64,000 nucleotides of DNA from Chionoecetes opilio (Eukaryota > Arthropoda > Malacostraca > Decapoda > Majidae): contig JACEEZ010015238.1 of assembly GCA_016584305.1 (NCBI GenBank), positions 1 through 64,000 of the forward strand, in the 5' to 3' direction. Made by a program: the position numbers and the translations under genes. A model generated the notes under the pieces. It did no database searches. It saw only the letters and a list, made by a program, of their open reading frames with translations, and had not been told where the DNA came from. The stretch's first letter is position 1. Every line of letters starts with the position of its first letter. Positions 33,096 to 43,823 of the stretch are shown in pieces.

Positions 33096-34659
33096 CCCAC
33101 ACACACATCCCGAGACAAACAGTCACGCCACACACACCAAAACAAGTTGTCGCTGTGTGTACAGATGCGCTCAGGGGGCTCCTAAAAACTGGGTAATGTG
33201 ACCCAAAACAAGGGGGCAGAGGGCCCAAAAAACCTTGAGTCTTTCAGGTAAGCTATGCAGTTAATTTTCTCGCTCCAATGATTACCTAAAAAAGGAAAAA
33301 AATTTAAAATAACAAGATGAAAATCCCCCACACCCTTTTGAAAGCTTTTTATACCCAAAAAAAAAAAACATATTAGGGGGTGAAAACAACCAAAAAGTCA
33401 TAAAAGCTAGAAAAATTTGTACCGAAAAGATGATAAATTAGAAAGATGGAAAAAAAGGTTTGTACTGGAAAAAGATAAAATATTTTTTTAAAAAAAAGTG
33501 GATGAACTAAAACGTAAAGACAACGAAAGGGAGAGAAATGCATGCAAAATTAATCAGTACTAAAAAGGAAAAAACAAAGAGGAAAAAGAAGATGAAAAAA
33601 AACATGGAATGTTATGCTGTATGGGGATGATGGGGTGTGGTTTTTTTGGGGCGGTGGGGGCGGTGTGTGTGTCTGGGGGTATGAAATGAGAGTTTTAAGC
33701 CGCGCTGGGTGAGGGGCTGGGGGCGGCCTTTTTGCGCGGGTGGGGGGTGGGGTGGGGGGGGGCCGGGAGGACGTGAGACTTGTGTCCTCTTCCTGGGACA
33801 AAGACCCGGCAGTGAGGTGGGTTGGGTGAGGGAACCTTGATGCGGGGCGTTGGCTACCCAGGTTTTGGGGGCGGGGGGGGGGCCAGGAGGACGGGGACAC
33901 TGTGCCGTGCCTCCTTCCTATTCATCCGGGGGGACAAACGTCTTGAAGACAGCGTGCGCCCTCCGAGAAAGGCAGTCGCAAGGGCGGGGTCCCGTGGGGA
34001 TTTCCTGGAACTGTGGGTTTTGGGGTGGTGTGATGGGAAAATGTTGGGTTGTTTGTGGTGGTGGAACTGTGGGTTGTGGGGGTGGTGGGGGGCGTGGGGC
34101 GTGGTGGACGTGGTTGTGGTTTTGTAACATCTCCCTTGCACGGGAGAGTAAAGGGTTTGGGGGTGTTGACGTTTTGTACTCTGTTTGTAATGTAGTGGCT
34201 TTGGGCTTTTCATTAACCAAGAAAAGAGTCAAAAATGTTTCCTTCGCCTGTGTGTTGATTACCACGTGAAAACACTCCACACCCTAAAACACCAACCGTC
34301 GCTTTTTAGTAAGTCAAGCCAACGTACTCTACCCCTTCCAGCCTCACCAGACCCTGGAGTGTGTGGTGGGTCCAGGGCGTAACAGAAATAGAAAAAGAAA
34401 AGACCAAAAGTTTTTTCAAATAATAAAAGATCAAAAAATGAAAAAAAAATCGCCAAAGAAATAGTAAAAGTAACAAACAAAAGGAAACTTGGTAAAGGGT
34501 ACGGGGACAAAAGAAAGTTTTGTCATTTTTTGGTCTCAAAAAAAAAGTGCTGCCCAAAAAAACTAAGGAAAAGGAAAAAAAGAAAACGCAAAAAAAATTT
34601 TAAAGTAGTAGAAAAAAAAACTGAATGAAGAAAAATAAAAATACATGGTTAGGGAATGT
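33096..34659. other. Spacer between the two LINE copies, G-rich at 33640-34140
   Basis: 33640-34140 is strongly G-rich on the plus strand (GGGGTGGGGG-type runs, then GTGGTGG), which produces Pro-rich frames on the minus strand that I do not believe are proteins. The flanks are A-rich. No feature is identifiable. Confidence 0.4.
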
Positions 34660-34949
34660 GAGGAGGGGGGGGCCTGCCCCCTTAAAAATTAAATTTAGGT
34701 CACAAGCTACGCACAAATATATTGTCTAAAACATGGAAAAGGCAAAACAAAAATTAAGAAAATATGGTGAAAATATCTGAGGAAAAAGAGCCAGATTGGT
34801 TCTGTTTAAAAAAGCCAAAGAAAAAAAAAGAATTGAGAACGGAAGAGGAAAAACAGAAATTCTATTGGAGAGTTTTAGACCAAAAACTGAAGAAGTGGTA
34901 TCTAAAAGAGAAAGAGTAAGAGAAGACAGTTCAAAGGAAAATTAAAAAG

Positions 34950-36275
34950 GATGGCGGGTATCGTACACAAATATAAATGGGCTAGTGTCAACATTAACAG
35001 AAGTAAACGATTACCTGAGAGCCAAGAAACCAGACATATTGGGTTTAGTAGAAACGAAGCTGAGTGATTCTGAGGATGTGCCAGTTGGGGAGGGTCAATA
35101 TAATGTATGGAGGTGAAACAGAAATCAGAAAAAGGGAGGTGGTGTAATATGGTGTTAACAAGGAAGGATGTGGTAGTAGGGAATGTGGAAAAAGGAGAAG
35201 GTATGGCAGAGGTGTTGAAGGTAGAGTTGGTGATAAAAAAAGGAAGAATAAGAGACTTAGTACTCGTATACGTTCCACCTAAGACAAATTCCTGGGGGAG
35301 AGAAGAGTATGGAGACATGATAAGAGACACAAGCAAATGTTTAAAGAATACGATGGAAAATTGTGAGAACACAGTTTTGATGGGAGATTTTAACTGCAAA
35401 GAATGGTATACTGAAGGAGGAGAAGACTCATGGGGTGGTATATTGTTGGATTTGGTAATGAATAACATCATGACTCAGTGGATTAAAGAGAATACAAGAT
35501 TCAGAGGTAGCGAAGAACCATCAAGACTATATCTACTATTGACGAAAGAACTGGAAGTAATTAGTAAAGTAAATTATCAGTGCCCACTTGGAAAGAGTGA
35601 CCATGTACTTATTGAATTTTGAAGTAAATGATAGCAAAAAAGAGGGGAGAAGAGAAGAACACAAGAAAGGAAGATACAATTATGGAAAAGCAGACTTTGA
35701 CGGATTAAAAACATTTTTCGGAGAGACAGACTGGAGTAATTTCCATGCAACAAGGAGTACCCAGAAAAAATGGGATGAGTTCATCCGAATTTACACAGAC
35801 GGAATAAATAGTTATGTTCCAGGGATAGTTATCAGAGAAAAGAAAAAGAATGAATGGTTTAACAGAAAATGTGAATTAGCAAGACTAGAAAGAGAAAAAA
35901 CATGAAATAGTTGGAGGAAAAAAGGAGGTATATCAACCTTTGGGAGAAGTACAAAACAACTAGAAATGAATATGTAAGAATCCGAAGAGAAGAAGAAAGT
36001 AACTATGAGAGAAATATAATAGAAAAATGTAAGAACGAACCAAAACTTTTCTATAGATATATAAATGGAAATATGAACAAAAAGGAAGGAGTAGATAAGC
36101 TGAAGGTAGGTAGAAGGCATAGTGTACGAAGATGCATTACAACAGGCTGAGGTGATGAATAAGTGCTTACAGACTGTATTTACAAGAGAAAGTGAATTTA
36201 AAACGAAAAATATAATAGCAAAAGAAAATATAATGGAAGACATAAAAGTAGACGTAACAGAAGTAAAAAGGCTAA
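34950..36275 (+). pseudogene. CR1-like LINE endonuclease and linker
   Basis: The endonuclease would nick target DNA for reverse transcription. Readable pieces are NINRSKRLPESQETRHI-type sequence near 35010, LGLVETKLSDSEDVP near 35045, LVLVYVPPKTNSWGREEYGD (about 35256-35315), NTVLMGDFNCKEW (about 35370-35405), WGGILLDLVMNNIMTQWI, and the terminal GKSDHVLIEF (near 35620), a conserved S-D-H motif. The linker continues to 36150 (KNEWFNRKCELARLEREKT, then WEKYKTTRNEYVRIRREEE). Three or more frame changes occur. Confidence 0.8.
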
Positions 36276-38274
36276 TAGTACAGGAGCATTAGCTAAAAGG
36301 TGGAAATAAATAGCAGAAAGCTGATTTTTTCAGGAGAGCTCCAAAATATTGTATATATCGCCCTTATGCAAAGTTCTGCAAATTCAACCTCGTGGCATTT
36401 TCATAATTCAAAATGGCCGCCATCACAATTAACGATAAAATGAAAAGTACTATAATCATCCAACCGAGTTCGTAGTAATAAGATTTTTGTGTGTACATCT
36501 ATGTTTTAGAGTGTGCTGAATGCAATGGAGCCATAAAAAATATTTTGAGTTGACATAATTAGCATAAATTCAATAAGGTGAAGAAAAAAAGAATTTTTTA
36601 TTTTTTTATTTTAATAATACCACAACTATGTTATGTACGTTACATTTATAATAGCCAAACTATGTTGTATTGTACAAAACACCAATTAGAAACCACAAAT
36701 AACCCAACCATATGTTGAAGGAATGTCTAATCAGTGGTATCCCCTTCGCCTTGCACATCAAGAACATGCGAATTTTTACAATTGTACCCACTGCAACCAG
36801 TGCACATTATGGTACACTCCATCCGTGCCTTGTAACAACGACATGACTTTCCACACCCTACCTTGCAGCCGCAAGATACCATTTTCAGTACCTTCTCGGG
36901 AGCAACAGGCCTATCGGTATAGATTGGAACAAGTATCCCCTCTCTGTACTCCCATCTGACTTTACATCATCTTGTATGATTGCAGCTGCCATATCTATGA
37001 TTGAATCTTTTGTCATGTTACTGGACTCATAATTACTTCTAAGGATGTGGTTACTTTCATCTAAGAAAGTATATATGGTCTGTTTTCCAATATCACAAGT
37101 CCGAACAATGTCCTGCCCGAAACATTCCTCCAATTTCTGTCCTAGTCTTTTGGGGTTGTAGCCCTCTTCTCCATCTAAATAGTCGTCCATCAAAGTTATA
37201 AGTTCTGCAAGTGAATATTGACATTCATCATTGTCGCGTATAAATTGGCACAACTTCTGGAATGCCGCGTGTTTTGTGGCATTGACAGGTCGGCCCCGTT
37301 GATATCCATCAAGGGTATTCTCGCTTGGAAATTGTTTGCCAGCATAGAAGAGAACTTGACAGTCATGGTGGTACTTGACTTCAGCAGCAATAAAATCTAA
37401 CTCATTGGATACGCGAAGTCTAACAGCATCTCCCCACTCATCATGGCGATCGCCAGCTTTCTCAATTACGCTTTGAAGGGTGGCTTTTGTCATAGCATCA
37501 TGTGCCCGTACCCAACGGTTGCGGGGTATCTTTGTTTCTACATTGTAGTCTATTACAGTCTGCACAATAGAGACAATCTTCTTTTATATTGAAAACTCGA
37601 GTTCTTGAACGTAATTTTGAAGATGATGTGCCCCAATCAGAGTCCAATGGCTCTTCTTTTCTTTTCCTTTTGTAAGAAGTAATACTGCATGGTCGAATGT
37701 ATTCGCGATGACATTTACCATGGACTGGGACTGGCAATTGTGACCTCTTCCTCTCAAATACAGACTGCAAACCATCTTCTCTTTCAATGCTGGCTCGTAG
37801 GAGTCCCTCAAGGCCCTTATCATGGACCTCTGCACGATCTGATGTGATCTGCTTACTGCATGTGGGAATACTGCAAAACTCGGCCATCATGACAGCACCT
37901 GAAAAACGAGAAAATTATTATTATAATTATTATTATTATTATAATATACTATTAATTATAATTTATGCTAATTATCACTCACTATTATTATAATATACTA
38001 GTAATTACACTTTATGCTAATTATTTTAACTCAAAATGAACATGGCATGGGTCCACTGTAATAAGTTGCCAGTTATGCCGATTTTGGTATTTTAACCATT
38101 TATCGCAAATTGTTATAGCGGCCATCTTCAATTCTGAAAATGCCACCAGGTTGAATTTGCAGAACTTTGCACAGTGGACATGCTTATGGTTTTCTGGAGC
38201 TCCCCCTGAAAAAATCAGCTTTCTACTATTTTTTTCTAGGTTTTCGTTAAATTTTTACTAATGCTCCTGTACTA
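36276..38274 (-). mobile_element. TAA-flanked DNA element, internally deleted relative of 824-4667
   Basis: Ends are TAGTACAGGAGCATTAG and its inverse CTAATGCTCCTGTACTA, each bordered by TAA (36273-36275 and 38275-38277). The inferred empty site in the LINE is ggcTAAtgg. Inverted repeats are alignable for about 150 bp and share cagaaagctgattttttcag-type and caaagttctgcaaattcaac sequence. A broken minus-strand gene (36727-37890) lies inside. Termini starting TAGT, a 3-bp duplication and the protein modules all match the 824-4667 element. An AT microsatellite of ttatta units (37915-38015, duplicated once) lies near the right end. Confidence 0.85.
36727..37890 (-). pseudogene. Transposon protein with YHxxC motif and Cys-rich tail, nuclease core missing
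   Basis: The gene starts at ATG 37890 (MMAEFCSIPTC), with a second Cys/His cluster VHGKCHREYIRP and DCLYCADC near 37590. After a frameshift at about 37565 it continues as VRAHDAMTKATLQSVIEKAG, then ELDFIAAEVKYHHDCQVLFY, and runs to IIDMAAAIIQDDVKS at about 36975. There it changes frame into VRWEYREGILVPIYTDRPVA, VLKMVSCGCKVGCGKSCRCY, then ECTIMCTGCSGYNCKNS and a stop at 36727-36729. The YHxxC and Cys-rich tail parallel the gene at 1713-3707. The E-A-D, D-T-D and C-D-T core found there is absent, which suggests an internal deletion at about 36975. The first ATG is chosen because the conserved Cys pair follows at once. Confidence 0.7.
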
Positions 38275-38277
38275 TAA

Positions 38278-38666
38278 TGGAAAGTCAAGATGTGAGAAAA
38301 GCCCCGGGTCCAGATGGAGTGTCGAATTGGATAATGAAAGAGTGCAGTAACCAACTAGCAGGAAAGTTATATAGTGTAATTGAGAGTTCACTGAAGGAGA
38401 GCAGATTGTCCCGTTTGATTGGAAAAGAGCAAATATTGTGCCAATTCACAAAGGAGGAGACAAAGAAGAACCATTAAATTACAGGCCAGTATCATTAACA
38501 AGTGTAGTGGCAAAAATGTGTGAAAAAATTGTGAAGGACAGATGGTTGAAATATTTGGAAGAGACAAACACACTCGCAGGTGGCCAGTTTGGATTTAGAG
38601 GAGGAATGTCATGTAGTACAACGAATTTATTAAGCTTTTACTCGAGAGTGATCGATGTGACACAGG
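38278..38666 (+). pseudogene. CR1-like LINE reverse transcriptase, N-terminal part
   Basis: DVRKAPGPDGVSNWIMKECS from about 38286, then IHKGGDKEEPLNYRPVSLTS and VVAKMCEKIVKDRWLKYLEE, then GGQFGFRGGMSCSTTNLLSF to about 38640. These are the reverse transcriptase motifs 0 to 2 of CR1/jockey LINEs. The frame shifts once near 38430. It ends at the BEL LTR insertion. Confidence 0.85.
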
Positions 38667-39951
38667 TGTGGGAATTTATGTCACATACATATATATTAAT
38701 GTGAGGTCTTACCTAATCAATCAAACCCATGTCTGTCTCCCGACACATTACCCCAGCTAATCAACTAACTTTTTTTTTTTTTACATGTTGTGCCTATAGC
38801 GCCTGTAGGCAGTGGGGACCCAGGGCTCGGATGGTAGACTCTGGAGGTTCACTTGAGGGCTGATGTGATGGTTGGCCCTCGCCCGTGGTGGCGCAGGCAG
38901 GATTCTTATAGTGACGCCTGTGATTAGAGGCTCATGCCGCCCCCCTGTGTCCTCCGATGCACTCGCAATCGAAGGTAGAGTTGATGGGAAGGGCATGTGG
39001 GTGTTCTTAGGCCACTCGATGGTGCAGAAAGGTTTTGGGTTTCTTCGGGGATCGAACTCGGGTCACCGAGAACGCCAGTCGGAGACGCTAACCACTCCGC
39101 TACCGCCTCCCCGATACTAGGATACTTATCGGTGGATAGTGGGTTGAAATGGCTTGTAGGCTTGTATTAACACTGCATGACGTGTGATCCGAAGTGGTCG
39201 CCGGGATCGAGGCCGCCCGTGAATGACAGAAGCGGAGGTGGAGTTATTGTGGATGGCGTCAAGTGGTTATCACACCAAGTTACCCATGACGCGAGGCTAT
39301 AATCACTTGTGCTGAATTTTAACACAGTCCTATTATTTTTACACTTTTATGTACAATTAACGTATGTACAAATCTCTTTATACAAGCACGTATATTAGTA
39401 AGAGATGTTATTAAGGCGAGGGTCTGGAGGGAACTATACTTGTACTTATAGACAAGCACGTATATATTAACAATAGATGTTATCCTCACGGATGCCTGGA
39501 GTGTACTTTACTTATAGATAAGCACGTATATTAGATCAATAGATGTTACTCCGCGAGGGTCTGGCTGTGTACTGATCTCTCCCTGTGGGCGGCTGGTGGC
39601 GGCCACCACAAATTACACGTGTCACCTTTTAGGTAGGCGGCAGGTGGACCACCTTAATTGGTGCAAATTTAAATGACGGCGACCAATAGCCAGTCGCTCC
39701 AATCAAGGTGCTAATTATAAGGTGCAAATGCTTAATATTACTGGGAATGTTCATTTCAATTATCCCCAGTACTTATCATTTACTTAAATTACCTTAATTA
39801 TACCCATTACCATTTAAATTATATATATACATCCCTATAGGCACTCCCCTATGACGAGCGGAAAATACCTCTCACAAGGGGGGGGGGGGGGGGGGGGACA
39901 AAACCACCACTCTACCAATTATGAGAGGGTGGTTGATGGATAATTTCCACA
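38667..39951 (-). mobile_element. Solo BEL/Pao LTR with 5-bp target duplication
   Basis: Bounded by TGTGGGAATT and AATTTCCACA, with ACAGG on both sides (38662-38666 and 39952-39956). A 5-bp duplication is typical of LTR elements. It is homologous to the split LTR at 24145-27720, which adjoins BEL coding sequence on the minus strand; this gives the family and the strand. About 345 bp is an inserted SINE, so the LTR proper is about 940 bp. A G run of about 20 lies at 39879-39898. Confidence 0.8.
38770..39114 (-). mobile_element. tRNA-headed SINE, full length, in the BEL LTR
   Basis: On the minus strand it begins GGGGAGGCGGTAGCGGAGTG (about 39114), with an A-box-like TAGCGGAGTGG and a B-box-like GAGTTCGATCC, the internal RNA polymerase III promoter of a tRNA-derived SINE. 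The body includes ttcgattgcgagtgcatcgg and ccaccacgggcgagggccaa. It ends in a run of 14 A (T run at 38770-38783). Related copies lie at 61063-61361 and 50318-50460. Confidence 0.85.
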
Positions 39952-39956
39952 ACAGG

Positions 39957-40900
39957 AAAGAGGGGTGGGTCGATTGCATATACTTGGACCTAAAGAAGGC
40001 ATTTGACAAGGTACCTCACAAGAGACTGCTCTGGAAGCTAGAACATGTAGGAGGATTGAAGGGTGGTTTGCTGAAGTGGATGGAAGACTTTTTGAGCAAC
40101 AGAGAGATGAGAACAGTAATAAAAGATCAGAAGTCAGAATGGTGCAGTGTGATAAGTGGAGTTCCTCAAGGATCAGTATTGGCCCCAGTGATGTTCTTGG
40201 TCTATGTAAATGATATGACAGAGGGAGTGAACAGTTATATGAGCTGATGATGCTAAATTACTAAGAAAAGGAGAAAGTAAAGAGGACTGTGAGGATTTAC
40301 AAATGGATCTACATAAGATTTTCAGAATGAGACAACTATGGGAAATGAAGTTTAATGCTAAAAAGTGTAAAGTGATGGAAGTGGGCAGTAGCAAAAAGAG
40401 ACAGAGAGGAAAGTATTCGATGGTAAATGAATGGATAATCAAAACAAAGGTCAAAAAAGATCTTGGAGTATGGATTACGGATAATTTGTCACTTGAGAAG
40501 CATATAAACAAGATCACAGGAGATACATATCAGTTGCTGAGGAATATAAGAATGGCATTCAAATATCTGGATGATGAGATGAATAAGAAATTGATAACAT
40601 CTTTGATTCGACCAAGGTTGGAATATGCGGCAGTGGTTTGGTCACCACATAAAAAGAAGGACATAAGGAAGATTGAGAGAATACAAAGAGCAGCCACAAA
40701 AATGGCTCCAAGCCTGAGAGATTTACCATATGAGGAAATACTTTCAAGACTAAAACTCCCAACTGTGGAGAAAAAAAGAGAGAGGGGAGATTTTATAGCA
40801 GTGTATATAGCAGTGCATCAATGGGTTTGGAAAAAGTTGACAGAGAAGATCTGTTTATGTGGGACGATAGAAGTGCAAGAGGTCATGAGAAGAAATTGAA
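39957..40900 (+). pseudogene. CR1-like LINE reverse transcriptase, C-terminal part
   Basis: KEGWVDCIYLDLKKAFDKVP from 39957, then WMEDFLSNREMRTVI and SGVPQGSVLAPVMFLVYVND near 40155-40215. The catalytic box survives as ADDAKLLRK in another frame near 40243. The thumb and C-terminal region (40303-40899) include DLHKIFRMRQLWEMKFNAKK, LGVWITDNLSLEKHINKITG, LIRPRLEYAAVVWSPHKKKD and IQRAATKMAPSLRDLPYEE. A further stretch (SFPYRSIEAWNNLDAKVINA) is read in another frame near 40940-41000. This is the best preserved LINE domain in the window, with about three frame breaks. Confidence 0.85.
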
Positions 40901-41115
40901 AAGGACAACATGCAAGAGGGACATAAAAAAATACAGCTTCCCGTATAGAAGCATAGAAGCCTGGAACAACCTTGATGCAAAAGTGATTAATGCAAGAAGT
41001 ACTCAGGACTTCAAAGGCAAGCTGGATAATAGTAGATTTGGAGATGGGACAGTAGGCTACGAGCATAGCTCTTTTCCTGTATGTTACAACTAGGTACAAC
41101 TAGGTAAATACACAC

Positions 41116-41327
<212 letters not shown>

Positions 41328-41378
41328 TGACACAATTTATTAGGTTATGTAAAATTGAAAGCAATTAATGTAAGGTAT

Positions 41379-42110
41379 TGTTGCGAACGTTGCTTTCCTC
41401 ATCACAACCTTACCTTGGGTTCGGTGTCTGTGCAAGAGGGTAGAGTGTTGTGTTACCTGAGGCGATTTACGCCACTTTACCTACGATCACACCGAGCCAC
41501 TACACACACCAGGGATAGAGAAACACCTCCACTTCTTTCATTCCTGTACTAGGTAAAACACTACAAAACACGTCACAACCCGCAGACCTCTTCTTCTGGC
41601 CGTTGCAAGGGAAACACAACACTACCACAGTCACCTATGGCGGGAGACGCCGCCAATTCCCACCCCGGGGTCACACCAGGAGGAATTACATTCCAGCTGC
41701 TACCTTCACCAGGCGCCGTTAACCACAGGGGACTTCCTCTACCCTTGGCCCGCCTGTGAGATAACCACAACCCTTCCTTGCTTCATGGCCGCCGTCGTCT
41801 ACCTCCAACAGGCGCCGTTAGCCACAGGAGACTTCCTCTACCCTTGGCCCGCCTGTAAGATAACCACAGCTCTCAGCTGGCTGCCACCTTCACCAGGTGC
41901 CGTGGTTCCTGTCTCGACGCTCTCCCTCGCCCGACTGCCCGCGGCATCCTCTGTCTTCCTCCTTCCTTGCTTCCCGCCTCTGGCGCCAAGACTCCCCATG
42001 GTGCCGCTACCAATCAAAGTGTTTGGTGCGAAGTGCATGATGCCGCTACCAATCACAGCAATTCCCGCGCCTTCGTCACCTTGACCAAAGCGCTGGCTGC
42101 GTTTGTAACA
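41379..42110 (+). mobile_element. Solo LTR with 4-bp target duplication
   Basis: Starts TGTTGCGAACGTTGC and ends GCTGCGTTTGTAACA; the two ends are imperfect inverses (TGTTnCnAACG). GTAT flanks both sides (41375-41378 and 42111-42114). At 732 bp with TG...CA ends it has the form of a solo LTR. Inside, a block of about 65 bp (ggcgccgtta, then acttcctctacccttggccc) is tandemly duplicated at about 41706-41770 and 41803-41868. No internal coding region adjoins it, so the family is unknown; a 4-bp duplication would suit a Ty3/gypsy element. The strand is nominal. Confidence 0.65.
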
Positions 42111-42154
42111 GTATAATAATATTGTAGAAGATAAACATGCAACTCCGTAATGTA

Positions 42155-42345
42155 TATCCGCCACATCCTCTTAATGTGTGGTGCGGATGCAGATGTGGAT
42201 ATTCATTTCATCATGAATGCGGATGCAGATGTGAATGCGGATGTTTCATTTATCACAAATGCGGATAGGGATGCGGATGCGGATGTCAAAAATTATGCGG
42301 ATGTTCCGCAAATGCGGATGCAGATGCGGATATCCGATACATTTC
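42155..42345 (+). repeat. GCGGATG-rich repeats, second locus
   Basis: Many copies of gcggatgc, gcagatg and gcggatat with ggatgtttcatttatca between, like 21830-21975 and in the same orientation. It begins about 40 bp beyond the solo LTR. Confidence 0.55.
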
Positions 42346-43150
42346 TATTATAAACCAGTACTGTCAGGGTACTATAGACCTGTGCTGTCAAATATGTACT
42401 GTCCCTGAAAGTCAGGGCAGAGGGAAAGGTTCAAGGGGGAGATAGAGAGGTCACAAGATGAAGAAAGTTATAAGGAATATGCTAGTATGGTAAGAGTTAT
42501 TACAATATTACTGGTTTTATGATTATAAATGTAAAGGTTTTCTGTTGTATGATATTTTTTCCCCGGTAGTGGCGGCAAAAGGGAGTTGAGAACGTCCCCG
42601 GATGCACATTTACAATTCGCTCTTAGCTTTCAACCAGCCCCCCCCCCCCACCCGCTCGGCTCCGCCCACTCTTGCGCTTGAGCTTGAGTTGGGAGTCACC
42701 CAGCGGATGCTGTCTGTGAAGTCTTTGGTCCGGCGTTCTCCCACACACGTATTCTGTTGGGAGAGAAGCAAAACTAGGGGTTTCATTTTCCCCTCCTTCC
42801 TCTTTCTGCATCACATTCATACGGGGTCCCCCCTCACTGAGGGCCCCCCTGCCTCGATCTCATTCTCTCTCATACGTGCTTGTTATGTTATGGCTAATGT
42901 GGCATTATAAGAGGCACAATATAGGAGGAAGGGACTGAAAGACTACCTCAGGTCGTGTCTGATAGTATTTTCAAATAATTCTTTTAAAATCAATCCTTTA
43001 ACTAAACTTATATCTTAACAAAAACATATATTTTAATGTGCATATAGTACATACATCATATATAATATTAGGCTACATCTTCCTTTTCATCGAATCTTAA
43101 GATTGCTATTCCATCCTAAATTAAACTTTTTTTTTCTTTTTCTTGCAAAA
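42346..43150. other. No recognisable gene
   Basis: Mixed sequence with a C run near 42640 and an AT-rich second half. No protein-like frame on either strand. Confidence 0.4.
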
Positions 43151-43334
43151 ACTTAAGAATCTAACTTCCTTGGGTGACGAACAATTCTACCACTTGATGT
43201 TCTAGTTCCAGTTACATCTAACTTAGCATTTATATCCACAATGGAGTCTCCAGCATTCACATTAATCTTTATTTGCAGGTAGCCCTACCTTATTCTCAAA
43301 ACCTTTCTTAGGTTTCTAAGCTCTGTCCCTAGCT

Positions 43335-43800
43335 TTATTTTCTCTGGGGAACTTGGTCTGAAATACATAGGTCTCCCTGATGCATAAGAGGAACTATATA
43401 TATAGTGGGCTCTACAGGCGGATTTTCTCTGGTTTTGATCAGGTGATGTCTGTTTCTTCTATAAATGTGTCCTGTATTATCCTTCACTAAGTACGACTTA
43501 GGTGCCACAACAACAGCTTTCTTTGCTTCCAAATTCAATCCATCTTTAACTCTCACTACATCTCCTTTATCAAGTTTATCTAGTTCCGTTGAACTCCTGT
43601 CATAGAACAGTTTCTGCTTTTCTTGCGATTCTCTTAGCATGGTTCTAATGGTCAATGGATCTAGAGTTTCAGGCTGTAATAGTTTGAGGGCTGTCGGGAG
43701 AGTGGTGCGAGTTCTCCTCCCAAACAGTATAACTGAGAGGGGCTCGCTGTCTCTATGACAGGAGTATTTCTATAGTCTAACAAGCTCAAAAAACATCCTT
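43335..43800 (-). pseudogene. Ty3/gypsy integrase C-terminal region
   Basis: The minus strand reads LLDYRNTPVIETASPSQLY near 43770-43715, the conserved R-N-T-P region after the catalytic Glu. It is followed by TLDPLTIRTMLRESQEKQKL and VVRVKDGLNLEAKKAVVV, SYLVKDNTGHIYRRNRHHLI, a chromatin-targeting-type tail ending at a stop at 43335. One frameshift separates the parts. Confidence 0.8.
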
Positions 43801-43823
43801 ACCATCCTTCACAGCTTTCTTCA

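Larger units (their letters stand above)
34660..41110 (+). mobile_element. CR1/jockey-like LINE copy 2, split by two insertions
   Basis: LINE segments are 34660-36275, 38278-38666 and 39957-41110. The first gap is a TAA-flanked DNA element (36276-38274) and the second an ACAGG-flanked BEL solo LTR (38667-39951). Removing both rejoins the coding sequence, as the uninterrupted copy 1 shows. The endonuclease precedes the reverse transcriptase, and the 3' end is AACTAGGTAAATAC followed by a long CT tract. Confidence 0.85.

Noticed and set aside
33550..34280. Pro-rich secreted or structural protein
   Set aside because: The frames follow a G-rich low-complexity tract in a low-quality block and are present in overlapping frames on both strands.
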